From Gongronella butleri (Eukaryota; Mucoromycota; Mucoromycetes; Mucorales; Cunninghamellaceae), in assembly GCA_025201375.1 (NCBI GenBank), contig JAIWZP010000012.1, positions 547,852 to 611,851 of the forward strand: 64,000 nt of DNA. The letters are read 5' to 3'. Below the pieces are notes generated by a model. The model did no database searches. It was not told the DNA's origin and worked only from the letters and a program-made list of their open reading frames with translations. The translations under genes were made by a program, and so were the position numbers. This document shows, piece by piece, positions 32,683 through 43,843 of this stretch (its first letter is position 1; each line of letters begins with the position of its first letter).

Positions 32683-34538
32683 CTACATGAGGGGCTCGTC
32701 GCTGTTTGACAAGCGGTTCAAGTGCAGATACACGTCCGTGCCGTACCCCTCCATGGATATCAATTTCAAGTCGCCACCAAAGTAGCGCGCATACTGGTAA
32801 AAAAAAAAAAAAAGGAGTCAATTAAGCTGTCAATTGCGCCGCTCGCGGGTTTTCTTACCAATCGCGACAGGGGGAGACCATAGCCAAAGCCCGCCATGGG
32901 TGCCTTAAAGTCGGAAGAATTGAATTCCGAGTCGAGTTCCTGGGCCTCAGCCGTTGTGTACTACGCACAATGCAAGAAACATGGTTAATTGCCACGGGTT
33001 TCCATCGGAAACCAAAGAAAAATTACCATGTACGTCCAAACAAGTGGGATACCCGAGCGTGGAATGCCGCCGCCTTCATCCGAGATCTTGATGGTGATGT
33101 CCTATTGAGGGAAAAAAAAGGGGAGAGAGGGTGAGGATCATGCCTTTTTTTTTTGTTTTTGCTTTTTTTTCTTTTTTTTTTTTTTTTTTTACCTCCTTGC
33201 CATGAGCAATGACGACCTTGATGGGCGGGTATTCGGCCTCATAGTCAGGGCCGTATTGCTCGACGACGGCGCGCAGCGAGTTTTTCAGCAGCTCAAAGAG
33301 CATGTGGGACAGATGTGAAGGGACATACATGAATTCAATGTCGCCGGGACAAACCATTTGGACGTTTGGTGCCTTGAACAGGCCATAGTATTCCTCGCAG
33401 ATGAAGCGTGCATTGGCAATGGCGTCAAGCGCGACCTCCTTGATATTTGTGCGCGTGCAAATGACACCGACATAGTCATTGCGGAAAGGTCCGCGGTACA
33501 GCGCGGAATGCTGGCCAATGAGCATGCGAATGCCAATGCGCGACATGTAAAACCGGTCCAGAAATTGTTGAACTTCCGTGTCAATGTTGCTGGAGCCGAG
33601 CCGCTCCTTGTACTCGAGGATGCCCTGCGCGACCGTCGTGACCACGGGATCGTGGCGTCGCTTAATCGCCTCAATTGCCTTTACAAAGTCCTTGTTGTAC
33701 GAGCTGATCTCGGGTGGACATTGGAACGACTCGAGATTCGTATAGTAGCGGTGTCCAATTGGCACCGACGGGTGCTGGGCCTTGCTGCCTAGCTTGTTCG
33801 GCAGCTTTAGCGACGGATTCGGCACACTCGCGGGCAACGCAAGCGATTCCGACGACGCTGACGCTTGTCGCAATTGCTCCTTGACATTGTTGCTGATCGT
33901 CGGCGTCGGCAAATCAATCAGGTCCTGAACACGACTTTGTGAGTCACAAAGCTTTCGCTCATTTTTGGTTTTTTTTTTTTGGTTTTGGTTTTTCTCCTTT
34001 TACCTGGAAAGAATGCGCATACCAATTCTTCACCTTGATGATCGATGGCATCTCGCTGAGATTGGCTGGCAGCTCCTCTAGCTCCTTGACGCGATGTGCA
34101 AGGCGAATGGGCAGCTCCTCTATGCAAAAACGCGCAAAACACACACAGATGGGTGCCAAGTGTGAGACATTGGCCGGCTGATTGTTGTGCCGGACACGCT
34201 GGCAAGCGTCAAAAGGCTCCCTTTTGTGCGCAAAAGCGACGCGGTCCCACCCATACAGCCCGTGGCTCCTTTTTTTTTCCTCCGTGGTCTTACCATGCAA
34301 GAATTGGCTTGCTTTGAACAGGGTGCCTTGCGATGGCTTTTGGCCTAAAGTAAGAACGGCAAAAAGAGGGATGAGGGCGCGCACGTAATAAAAAAAAAAG
34401 GGCCAGCAAAAGCACACGTGAGCCCTTAAAAGACTCTTTACCAAACATAACCATTTGTTTCAAGGACACACCAGTCTGAGGGAAACGTGCGAAATGCTTG
34501 ATTTTGTCATAGAGCTGTGGGGTCAGTTGGAACGTCAT
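32683..34538 (-). CDS. Mitochondrial pyruvate / branched-chain ketoacid dehydrogenase kinase
   Basis: Multi-exon gene from ATG 34538 (MTFQLTPQLYDKIKHFARFP) to stop TAG at 32683–32685. The N-terminal four-helix BCDHK_Adom3 domain includes LPANLSEMPSIIKVKNWY, RMLIGQHSALY and the start of the helix PEISSYNKDF. The GHKL ATPase domain has N-box ELLKNSLRAVVEQYG, G1 box ISDEGGGIP and G2 box GFGYGLPLSRLYARYFGGDL, followed by SMEGYGTDVYLHL. Such kinases phosphorylate the E1-alpha subunit in the mitochondrial matrix and switch the complex off. An N-terminal Ser/Pro-rich insert (about 45 residues before GHRYYTNLESF) is longer than usual. Whether E1 is pyruvate- or branched-chain-specific cannot be decided; a clear mitochondrial presequence is not seen. 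Confidence 0.92.
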
Positions 34539-36294
34539 GGCTGGCAAAAGGAAGAAGGAAAAAAAAGAAGAAAAAAAGAATGACCAAGGAACAAGGATCC
34601 AAGCGGCTGTTCCAAGATCAATTTTTCAGGGCGGGGTTCCAAACGTGGGGAAGCCATGAATCATCCATTCACATGCCATCATGCCTGTGCCGACCGTTCA
34701 TCTGCACCATGTGAAAGGCGGGGAAAAAAATAAGGAGGCAAGAAAGCTGCAAAAAGTGCATATCAGGGCCCTTTTTGTTTATGTGAGCAAACACGCAATC
34801 GCCATTTCTCTCTGCTTTTCCTTTGTTCTTCTTTTGCACAACAAAAAAAAACAAAAAACAAAAAACAAGCGGATCCCCACGGGCCAGGGGTGTTTTGAAC
34901 AAAGGGTCAAGCCGGAACCCGCGTCGGCGTACCATATTTGGGAAACGTAAGCCAAAATCTCCCGCCGCAAAAACCCAACATTCGCCCATTGTGCCACAAT
35001 GGGGGCGCGCGCGCAGCAAAAACAAAAAAAAATCATGCGCTAAATTCCTGCTCCTGTCACTTCCCGAGCACTATTGGCAAGCTGGGCAAGCGCCGTATTT
35101 TTTTCTTCACACGACAGCAACATTGAATCATCATATCAACCAGACGAAAAAAGATGCTTCAAAATCATCCCAGGCATATCCAAAGTTGACATATCGTGCC
35201 TTGTCCTGACTCGACGGCTATGTGCATGCAACTCAAATCCAATTTAGATCTTCATCTTCCCGTTGTTATCGATTTCAGTGCTGCCAAATATCTTGATTCG
35301 CATGGCTTGCGCAAGAAAATGAAAATAAAACGAAATTCGCAATTTATTCGGCGGCGACCTTTTGGCCTTATGGTTTTTGACATCGGTGATAGGAAAGACG
35401 ACCAGTGAATCCAATTTTTAGCGTTACAAGCGCACCATTCATTACGCATCTCTGACCCCGTAAACGCCCAAACTGTACTTTTATCGTAGAAAATGGAATT
35501 TCTCGATCAGTTTTGGACAAATATCGGTGAAAAAAAGGTTCATTCGACAGATAATCAAATCGTGCATCTTTTGTCACAGCAGCACCTTGTGGTTTGTTTA
35601 GCCCTATACCGAGTAAATCTGCATTCAAATCTTTGATCGCAGTGTTGGCGCATAAAGTTCGTACATCGGGTCAGCCAAGCCGATGAGAAATGATGTCCAG
35701 GCGCGCCTCTTTCCACGGTACAAGATTCACTTGAAGTGCGATGCAGTCAGATCGAGGAAAGCACAATTACATCATTTTTTACTGTAATTTGAACGTTTTT
35801 CCACAACCACACTCACTTTCTATGAGATCAGCTGTCCGAGTCGATAATTACACGCCTTGTGTTTGAAATGAGCCTATCCTTGTAGCCCTGTGATGATTAG
35901 ATCATCAATTTTACCCATTTCTGAAAAATGAACAGCAAAAGAGCCATGAGTTCATGCAAAGTGAATTTCATGAGGACTGAGCGATCCGATTCGCAAAAAA
36001 AAACTTGAATCATTGAAGCCTTGGGTCGACTAACCATTGGTCTAATTTTGGCGCCAGATGAGCAAGTTTCTGATGAAGCGCCATTTCATAGGCGTAAAGT
36101 GGACAACGCGGTAAAAGCGCTCGTGTTTTGAGGACATCGCATTGAAATCTCGGCGACCAATGACTCTGAAAACTTGCATTTTTTGATATTGGTGGTTTGG
36201 TAGACATGATGCTAGTTCGGCTCTGCCTGCCTGTTTATATTCGTAATACATGAGCTTGCGCAAAAGTGAAAAAAAGTCTGTCAGCATCTCAGCA

Positions 36295-36435
36295 AGTGCT
36301 CAAGAAAATGCACAAAAGCACAAGTTTTATCCGTTTTGAATTTTTGCACGCAATTTACAGTAAAGCGTTTGATCTGTCCATGTTTCGACCTCAGTGGACA
36401 GGAACTAACGCATACTATCATACTGTATCATTACA
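36295..36435 (+). repeat. Dispersed repeat, segment C, copy 1
   Basis: Blocks AAGAAAATGCACAAAAGCAC, TTTTGAA.TTT, ACAGTAAAGCGT, TGATCTGTC and CTCAGTGGACAG match 49475–49605 in order and orientation. Confidence 0.7.
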
Positions 36436-36439
36436 ATAA

Positions 36440-36750
36440 TGCCTGAAGAAGCATCGCGCTACACTGCGCAAAAACGTACACATTTACGCATTTAAACACC
36501 AAAATGCCTGTTTTTCAGACTTTGCCGACTTGCTGTGCCTCCAGAATTTTTTACAGCCTACTTGCCCGCCAATGAAACCTGCGTCACGGGTTAAACTACG
36601 AACCAGTGCTCAAAAATGACCCGCGCGATTTTTTTTTTTTGGGCACGAAAAAGCCAAAAACCTCGCATTTGTACAGTAGGTACTAAAGTACTACTGTATT
36701 TTGCATTCATTTCGTCATCTTCATGGTCGAGCCCGGTTAAAAAATTGCTG
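36440..36750 (+). repeat. Dispersed repeat, segment A, copy 2
   Basis: Counterpart of 6427–6740, with the same ordered blocks. It carries an extra palindrome-like insert GTACTAAAGTACTACTGTA near 36680 and a T11 run where copy 1 has T7. Confidence 0.75.
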
Positions 36751-36754
36751 CATG

Positions 36755-36990
36755 TTACGACACGTTAAAAGGCATCGTAGGCTATCCTGTACGTTGCCGA
36801 GAAAATCAAATTTGAAAACGGAATCAATGTTTAGTCGATTTTTTCAAGCATGCGAAAGTCGTTCATCGGGCGTGCAGACAATTGGAAAATGACACTCGAG
36901 AGCGTCTCCTTTGAATGGAGTTAGTTTCACCGCGCAGCAGGAAAAATTTATGGAATCCGTGCTGAAAATCGATGATTTTTTTTATTTCTT
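36755..36990 (+). repeat. Dispersed repeat, segment B, copy 3
   Basis: Directly follows segment A here, suggesting the intact element order C–A–B. Matches 7365–7660 and 8385–8690 through CACGTTAAAAGGC, GTTGCCGAGAAAATCAAAT, GTCGTTCATCGGGCGTGCAG and AGTTTCACCGCG. Confidence 0.7.
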
Positions 36991-37028
36991 CTTTTCTTGT
37001 CTATGATTCGATGCAAAAGAATGCGTGT

Positions 37029-37952
37029 TCACGTCCGTTTGCCAATGTATCTATTCAGGATGTGGACAGTGCGGCGCAAGATGGCGGGATGATTGCCTTG
37101 CGTCCAATGCACAAAGGGATCTTGGCCATAGTTAATTTTGGCGTACATTGAACCTGATGTGTATGCTAAATAAGGAACAAACGGAATTTGCAACGACACC
37201 ATTTCTTTTTAAATTATTATTTTTTTTTTAAAAAAAAAAGGTCAGCATGAATGACTTTTTACAACAATAATACCTGGAAACAACGCGAAACTTACGAAGC
37301 AGATGGCCATTCTGAGTGAATGCGACTTGCTGCTGGTCGGTATAGATGAGGCCTAGGATGTCGCCATCCTGAAGTGTCAGGGGGAAGGGCGTGTTGAGCA
37401 TTTCTCGTGCATGGACATAAATAGTGGCGTTTTGCGCGGCGGTGCTGTACACGAGTGCGACATCTAACTTGGACAGCGCATTTTTCCATCCAATGGCAAT
37501 AGATGAGGGTGCAGATGACGGCTGCAGGGCGATTCTAATCTCCACGTACAAGAATGGCGAACGCAGTGTATCGGCAAAGCTTATGTCGGGAACCGATGCC
37601 GATGACGGCGATGCCGCGCCGACCATGTCCGGCGACGACAGGCGCATGTCCTGCAGCGCCGTCACAAGGTCATCGTCATCACCCTCGCCGCTTCGCGACG
37701 ATTGCGCCGGCGAAAGCACAGACGACACCATGGATTCCGTGTCTTCCTCTTTCACGTGGCCGAAATTGATGTCGTGGACCGAAACGTACCCTTCAGGGAT
37801 GTCACTGCTCGTAAAAAAAAAAAAAAAGAAAGGGTACATGAAGCGTTTTCACGAAGAAATGAAGCTTTTTTTTTTTCACTTACATGAGTGGATCCAATGG
37901 CCCACCAAAGAAGCATTCACAGCCCTGACCAACCGACAAGGAGAGAGCCTAT

Positions 37953-38035
<83 letters not shown>

Positions 38036-41000
38036 GAAAAAGACGTCTTCCATGGGGGAAAAAAAAAGCAAACTGCTTACGGGATACCATGTTCGTGTCT
38101 TGTCGACCTTAGAAAAGGCGACGCCGAGATCTATGCCATTTTGATAATAACGAATCTCGCCGGCATCCAGGTCAATGGCACATGTAATCAGATCATCTGC
38201 CTTCCAGACAATGCCATAATTGGTGTTCTAACAGAGGGGGCGGAGATTGAGCATGATCCTTCGCGCGACGCGACTTTTTTTTTCTTCCCTTTTCCCCGTA
38301 TATTTTCTTTCTCTTTCCTTTTTTTCTCACCTTTAATCGGTAGCGTCCGTGCCATTTCTTGCATCTGTTGCCATCGTAGCCGTAAGAATGTTCGTCGTCG
38401 CCAATGCCGCTGCCTGCCTCGGCGTCGACCTGGCCGTGCTCGTTGATCCAGCCAACTTGCAAGAGGCCGTTTGTCTTTAGCTTGATTTGGTAGCAGAAAC
38501 GATTGGCAGCGGCGGTGGCGGTGGTGTTGCGGCGCACATAGTGTGTTGCGACGACGGTTTCAAAGGTCCACGAGTCATTGCGAGCCTCTAACTGGTTGTC
38601 CCTGTTGATGAGGCAAAAGGCGGTGCTCTTTGCCGTGTCGAGGCGCGTGAATGGCACGTGTGCGTGCCGTGTGTTGCTAATCATGCACGAGCCGCAGGTC
38701 ATGATGAGGCCCGAATAGTACCTGAATGTCTTTTTCTGCTTTTGGATGTGTGTTGGCTCGAGCATGTAGCGCCAGAGGACAAGGACGCAGCGCTTGAGGG
38801 ATTCCTCGGGCAATTGGACGGAGGAGTTGAAGAGGGCGCCGAGGCACGTGAGGATATGGTCTGTGAGGGAGGGGATGTGCTGCAACATATAGAGCATCAT
38901 CTCTACAAAGTGCATTTCGTAGACGAGATAGCGACGCACGGCTGGGTAGCGCAGCAATGATCTTAGGACGAGCAATGCACGGCTTGCGAGGCCAGTGTAC
39001 ACCTTGTTGTCCATCCAGGCACAACCCTTTTCTTGCCTATGATGGTGTGGCGGCCTTTTGTTCTCGTCCAGATCTTCCAGGGCACGGCGTGTGGTGACAA
39101 TGCGCTGCTCTGCCGATTCTAGGGCGCGGCTGAATGTGTCCAATTGAATCATTTGCTGCGAGTAGGCCACCTGGCCATTCCCACTCGCATCATCGCTCGC
39201 TGTCGATGAGTCGTCATTGTCATTGTCGCGTGTGCTATTATCACTGTCGCTCATCATGGACTCTGCGCCCGGGGTGGTGGTGGAATGGGTGGCATTGGTG
39301 GCATTGGTGGCATTGGCGGCATTGGTGGACGGGGTACCGGTGAATGGGGTGATCAGCTGTGATTCGCGGTAGATCCAATCCAAGATTTGCGCATACATTT
39401 GTCGTGCCAACTGCTCGTCGCTTGTCACGCGATCCAATGGTGCCTGATGCTGCGGCGACGCGTTCCACCAGTCGCCAATTACAGGATACAGCGCCTGATA
39501 GACCAATCCGTCCACAACTTGCCGAATGATCTTGGGCAGCTGATCCACTGTGTTTGACGACGCGGAATTCGTCGGTGACACGAGCATAGGCGCGTCTTCT
39601 TGATGCACAGACAGTGGCGAAACGTAAAAATCGTCATCGTCATCGTCATCATCGTCGTTGTCGTCGTGTTCGCCATTCAAATCATAACCAGGGTGGATTT
39701 CAACGGCTGAGTCGTGTGTGAGATGGCTGTTGCTGCTGCTACTGCTGCTTCTGCGCCATTCGTGCGTATCGTGCGCGCTCAATGCCTCGTCATTGCGAAT
39801 CGAGATGCCCGTAACAACGCCACTCATGAGCTTATCGTTCTCAAGAAGATATCGTAGCGCGTAAATCGCGCCAGCCAGCTGCATCTGCGTGGGCGGTGGC
39901 AATTGGAACTGCGACAGCAAGGCTACACGCTCCTTTGGTGGTTCGGCCAAAAGAAGCGAAATGTTGTCCAACAGCGTCATGGCCCCAAATGCCTCGCTAC
40001 CCCGGCGATAGCTATCCATCTCCAATGGCGCCGACGGGCCAGCATTGCATACAGCCACCACGCTTTGCATCATCATGATTGGAAGCAGCTGCTGGCTGAT
40101 GGTGGCGCACGTTTCAATGAGCGGCTCCACCACTTCGTGCACCAAACGTGGTTTCAGACGTGGATCTATAAATATATATAACAAAAAGGAGGATTAAACA
40201 ACACCCTCCAATCGATCCATGGTTTTTTTTTTTTTTACATTTGATTGTCAGTAGCAGCACAGCCTTGGCGCATGCCAATTGAACACGCTCGTGCGAGGAC
40301 ATGACGCAAACTGACAAAAGGGTATCAAGGCATTTATCACGAATAACGGCTGCAAAGGATTCTATATTTAAAAAAAAAGAAAGGGGTAAGCCATGACTGC
40401 AATATCTCTTTTTTTTTTGCAATGGCTTTACGACGCATGGCGACGACATTGAACAAAGCCGAGGCCGCATTGTATTGCACCTCGACTTCTTCCCATGAAA
40501 GAAGTGCGTTCAACGTGGTGGCCACAAGCTCCATGTGCTTGTCCAGCAAGACATCATTGTGCCCTAGCCACGCATACAAGAAAAGAAGAAGAAAAAGAAT
40601 GACACGGGTGAATCATTTGCTGCCAATCGTGTCATTTGACCAACTTACAGATGCAGCAGATCAGGGACAAAATATCCGCCACAAAGGGGGTGGCGTGAAC
40701 TCTTTGCTGTACAGCGAGCTCCATCAGGATGGCGAACTCGGAGGCATTGAGGATGTCTTTGTGCGACTCGACTGTGGAATTAAAAAAAAAAAAAAGGCAA
40801 TGCATGAATACAATCGCTTTTTTTTCACGATTCTTGTTTTACCTTGGCTTGCGACAGCATGAATACACAGCGTGGCCCAATAGCGAACATCGACATCGTC
40901 GAGATTCAAGCATTGCATGATCTTTTTCATGATGCTACTCTCGACCATGCTCTGGCGAAATGCATCTTGACCATAAACCATGAATTTGATGGTGCGCAGC

Positions 41001-42485
41001 ACGACACGCGAGATGTACATTTCCTCAGCAGAGAGCAGCCCAGCCAAAATGGTGTGAATGTCCTTGATTGCGCGGAATTGATCTGTCGCAACATCTAAAC
41101 AATGGAGAAAAATGCTTCAATTCATCGCGATTCATCGTCTAAAACGCTGACTTTGTGACGCGCCCCTCGTCCCCACCGTGGCATTCATACCTTTCAAGAC
41201 AAATTCATGCATGAGACCCGCTGCCCAATAGATCAACTCAATGTCATCTGCAAAAAAAAAGTGGCGTTAGGACGGTATGAACCGCGATATGCCTTTTGCC
41301 CCCCTCCGAGCTAACTTGCCTGCGCGAAGGCACACAGAGATCAGGTCCACAATGTCATATTCAAGCAGCTCCAGCAGCACAATCTTGGAATCTATGCAAA
41401 AATTAAAAAAAAAATGAGCCATTGAAAAAGTCGACGTGGAAAAAAAAATTAAACTTGCCAATGGTATCGACGCTGGCGACAAGGCGCACGAGCGATTGCA
41501 TGCAAAACTTGGGCATGTTGGTGTTGCCAAAGGTAGCACGTGCCATGGCGGCCAGCAAGCCGACAAAGCCATGGGCAACAAGCGCCTTGGGAAATGGGTC
41601 GCTGAGCGAGATCTGGTGCAAGATCATCAATGTCCAATACTTTAGCTCGTTTTTTTGCGTCATGGACGATGTCAAGATGCGGTAGATCGAGTCGAGGATG
41701 CCCAAGTCAATAGCCGCGTACTTGTTGGCATCTACACACAAAAAAAAAAAAAAAAAGCATAAAAAATGAGAAATCGCGTCAAAAAAAAAAAAGGATGATC
41801 CACTCACCGCTTCCTTGAATCAGGTCGCAAATGGCCATGGCTACGTAGCGCTGCGTGAGTTCCGTCATTTCGGGCTCCTTGGATCCGAGAGCATCGACGA
41901 GAACGTGCAAAGCGCCGGCCTCCAGCAACGCCGGTCGATGTTGTTCTACAAATTAGGCGTCAGAATGATCAGATGGATGTACAAGGAGGGCGACTTACCC
42001 GTCTGCGTGAGCAATTGAAGCACAGTGAGCGCTTGAGACCGCAATTGGATGGGCTGATCCTTTTGGCACGCGGCAATGATCGTGGACAGATACCGCGCGG
42101 ACATGGCGCGTGCAATGGCAATCTTGACCGAGCTACAGGTAAAAAGAAAAAAAAAACCATTAAAACCAAGGCCTTTTTCTGTGGATTTTCGCAGCCTTAC
42201 CAGCCCTGAATGGTGGCATTGGACGAATTGACCAAATACACGAGCGATTTGAGCGGAATATCTATACAAATAAGGGATGAGCAAGCCGTGGGTCTTTGAG
42301 AGTTCTTCCTTTAGCATCGCACCATCCTCGAGTTTTGCGTCGTGGAGGCGCGTAGGCGTGTGTTTGGCGCTTGTCGGTGTATTTCTCGACATTTCATAAT
42401 GAGAATAGAACGAATAGCCCATGACGGACAGCGCGACGCCCGCCAGGAAGCAGAGCAACGGCTGGCGCTGGTCAGGATCGGCCAT
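37029..42485 (-). CDS. Membrane-anchored armadillo-repeat protein with C-terminal SPRY domain
   Basis: Large gene of a dozen or more exons; ATG at 42485 (MADPDQRQPLLCFLAG), stop TGA at 37029–37031. Residues 9–27 (PLLCFLAGVALSVMGYSFY) form a signal anchor. Armadillo-type helices follow across many small exons: IAIARAMSARYLSTIIAACQ, LLEAGALHVLVDALGS, LDSIYRILTSSMTQKNELKY and DVDVRYWATLCIHAVASQGK. A very long exon (to about 40165) adds acidic and Asn/Thr-rich low complexity. The SPRY domain contains LKTNGLLQVGWINEHGQVD, GIGDDEHSYGYDGNRCKKWH, NYGIVWKADDLITCAIDLDA and IRYYQNGIDLGVAF, the RSPRY1-like subtype; no RING is present. The SPRY domain is interrupted after FGGPLDPLM by an acidic insert of about 90 residues before the last strands. 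Likely an organelle-surface scaffold; function unknown. Confidence 0.8.
37955..38033. repeat. 79-nt poly(A)/poly(T) homopolymer in an intron
   Basis: Uninterrupted A on the plus strand, within an intron of the ARM–SPRY gene transcribed from the minus strand, so the transcript carries U79 upstream of the acceptor CATAG. Confidence 0.9.
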
Positions 42486-42695
42486 GGAGAGTAAAAAAAA
42501 AAGGGGGGGGTATTGCTGCGCGCGGCCGCGTGTAGAACAAAAAAGCAAGAAAAAAGAGCAAAAAGCGAAAGGAAGACAGAGACGAATTGGGCAAGGGGCA
42601 GCTGAGTTGAAATACGAGCGCAAATTTCCCGCGCTTTTTGATATTTTGTGTTGATCTTTTTCACCTCTTTTGCACCTCTTTTTTTTTCGGTCCAT

Positions 42696-43536
42696 ATGCT
42701 TCGATCTGCCTTTTTTCGCCTTTCTACGCGCACTTTTGCGCGTGCCACGCCCAAACGCATGCCGCTGCTGCGCGTCCCTGTGACAATTGCCATGGCAACG
42801 CCTATTGCTATGGCCACGCGGCACTGGGCGTCCAAAACGAGCCCTAGCAGCACGACAACCACCAAAGACGACGCTGACGACGATCAATTTGACGAGGAGC
42901 TGGATCGCGCCGAGTATCCTGAGCTCTATCCGGACCAGCAGGCGGAAGACGTGGACACGGAGTGGTTTGTCGACGAGTCTGTGGTGGAAGACAAGGATTT
43001 TGTGCCATTGTGGCAGCAGCAGGCTAAGCAACATTTAGTTGGCCGCGAGGAATTGGCCAAGGTGTCTGAGCGCCTGTTGCAGGATGGCACCGTCACACCC
43101 GACACCATCAAGGCCATGCTCGAGCAAGCCAAAATGGACAATATCCAAGTCATTGATGTGCGTGATCGTTGCGATTGGGCCGATTATATGATTGTCGCCG
43201 AAAGCAACAAGGGTGATCGCTTCTTGACTTCTGTCGCCGACGAAGTGGCGGCCACGGTAAGATAACCCTGGCGCCTGGGTGATGGGCCCAATGGCAAAAT
43301 CCAATTTTTTATTAATTTTTTTAACTTTTTTTTTTTTCTTGAAAAAAAAATAGATCCGCAAGACGATGCGCGAGCATCCAGACGCTCTGACGGATGTGTC
43401 GCTGCACATGGAGGGCCACAGTGCGGATTCGGGGTGGCTGTTGCTTGATCTCGGTCGGTGCGTCGTGCATTTGTTTACGCCCGAGGTGCGCAAGTATTAT
43501 GATTTGGACGGCCTTTGGAAAGGACCCATTGAGTAG
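42696..43536 (+). CDS. Mitochondrial ribosome silencing factor, RsfS/Iojap (MALSU1-like)
   Basis: Exons 42696–43256 and 43354–43536; 247 residues. The Arg-rich N-terminus MLRSAFFRLSTRTFARATPK is a mitochondrial presequence. An acidic linker precedes the DUF143/Oligomerisation domain: NIQVIDVRDRCDWADYMIVA, VADEVAATIRKTMREH, LHMEGHSADSGWLLLDLG and VVHLFTPEVRKYYDLDGLW. RsfS-type factors bind uL14 on the large mitoribosomal subunit and aid its maturation or block premature joining. It diverges from the ARM–SPRY gene across 210 bp. Confidence 0.92.
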
Positions 43537-43843
43537 AGTATTTTTTTTCTTGTTTCTTTCATACCCTTGCATCTATTCTTGTCATCATTCTCTGTTATTT
43601 TCGTCATTGTCCATTAAAAAAGAAGGAAAAGGAACAAAAACGCCAGATTGGCACTCCAAAAAAAAAAGCGCGCTTTGGGCTGGTGCGCGAGCAATCCTCC
43701 CCCCCCCAAAAAAAAGGGGTGAGGGTGCGACGGGACGGGATTGAAAGTCCGCTAGGGGTGCCTTTGATCAACACCGAGGTCTCCTTGTTCTTTGTCCGCT
43801 CTTTTTCTTCTTTTTTTCTTTGTAAAAGTAGACCCAAGGCGTC
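43537..43843. other. Intergenic, TAF1 promoter side
   Basis: 307 bp with an A10 run, a C8A8 stretch and a pyrimidine-rich tract directly before the TAF1 ATG. No other feature seen. Confidence 0.5.

Larger units (their letters stand above)
34539..37028. other. Second repeat island, no intact gene
   Basis: 2.5 kb with the same AT-rich character as 4.4–8.9 kb. It contains dispersed repeat segments at 36295–36435, 36440–36750 and 36755–36990 and TACTGTA-type words at about 35787, 36357, 36421 and 36674–36700. The first 500 bp, the kinase promoter side, are less AT-rich and include a hairpin at 34983–35006. No supported coding region. Confidence 0.6.
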
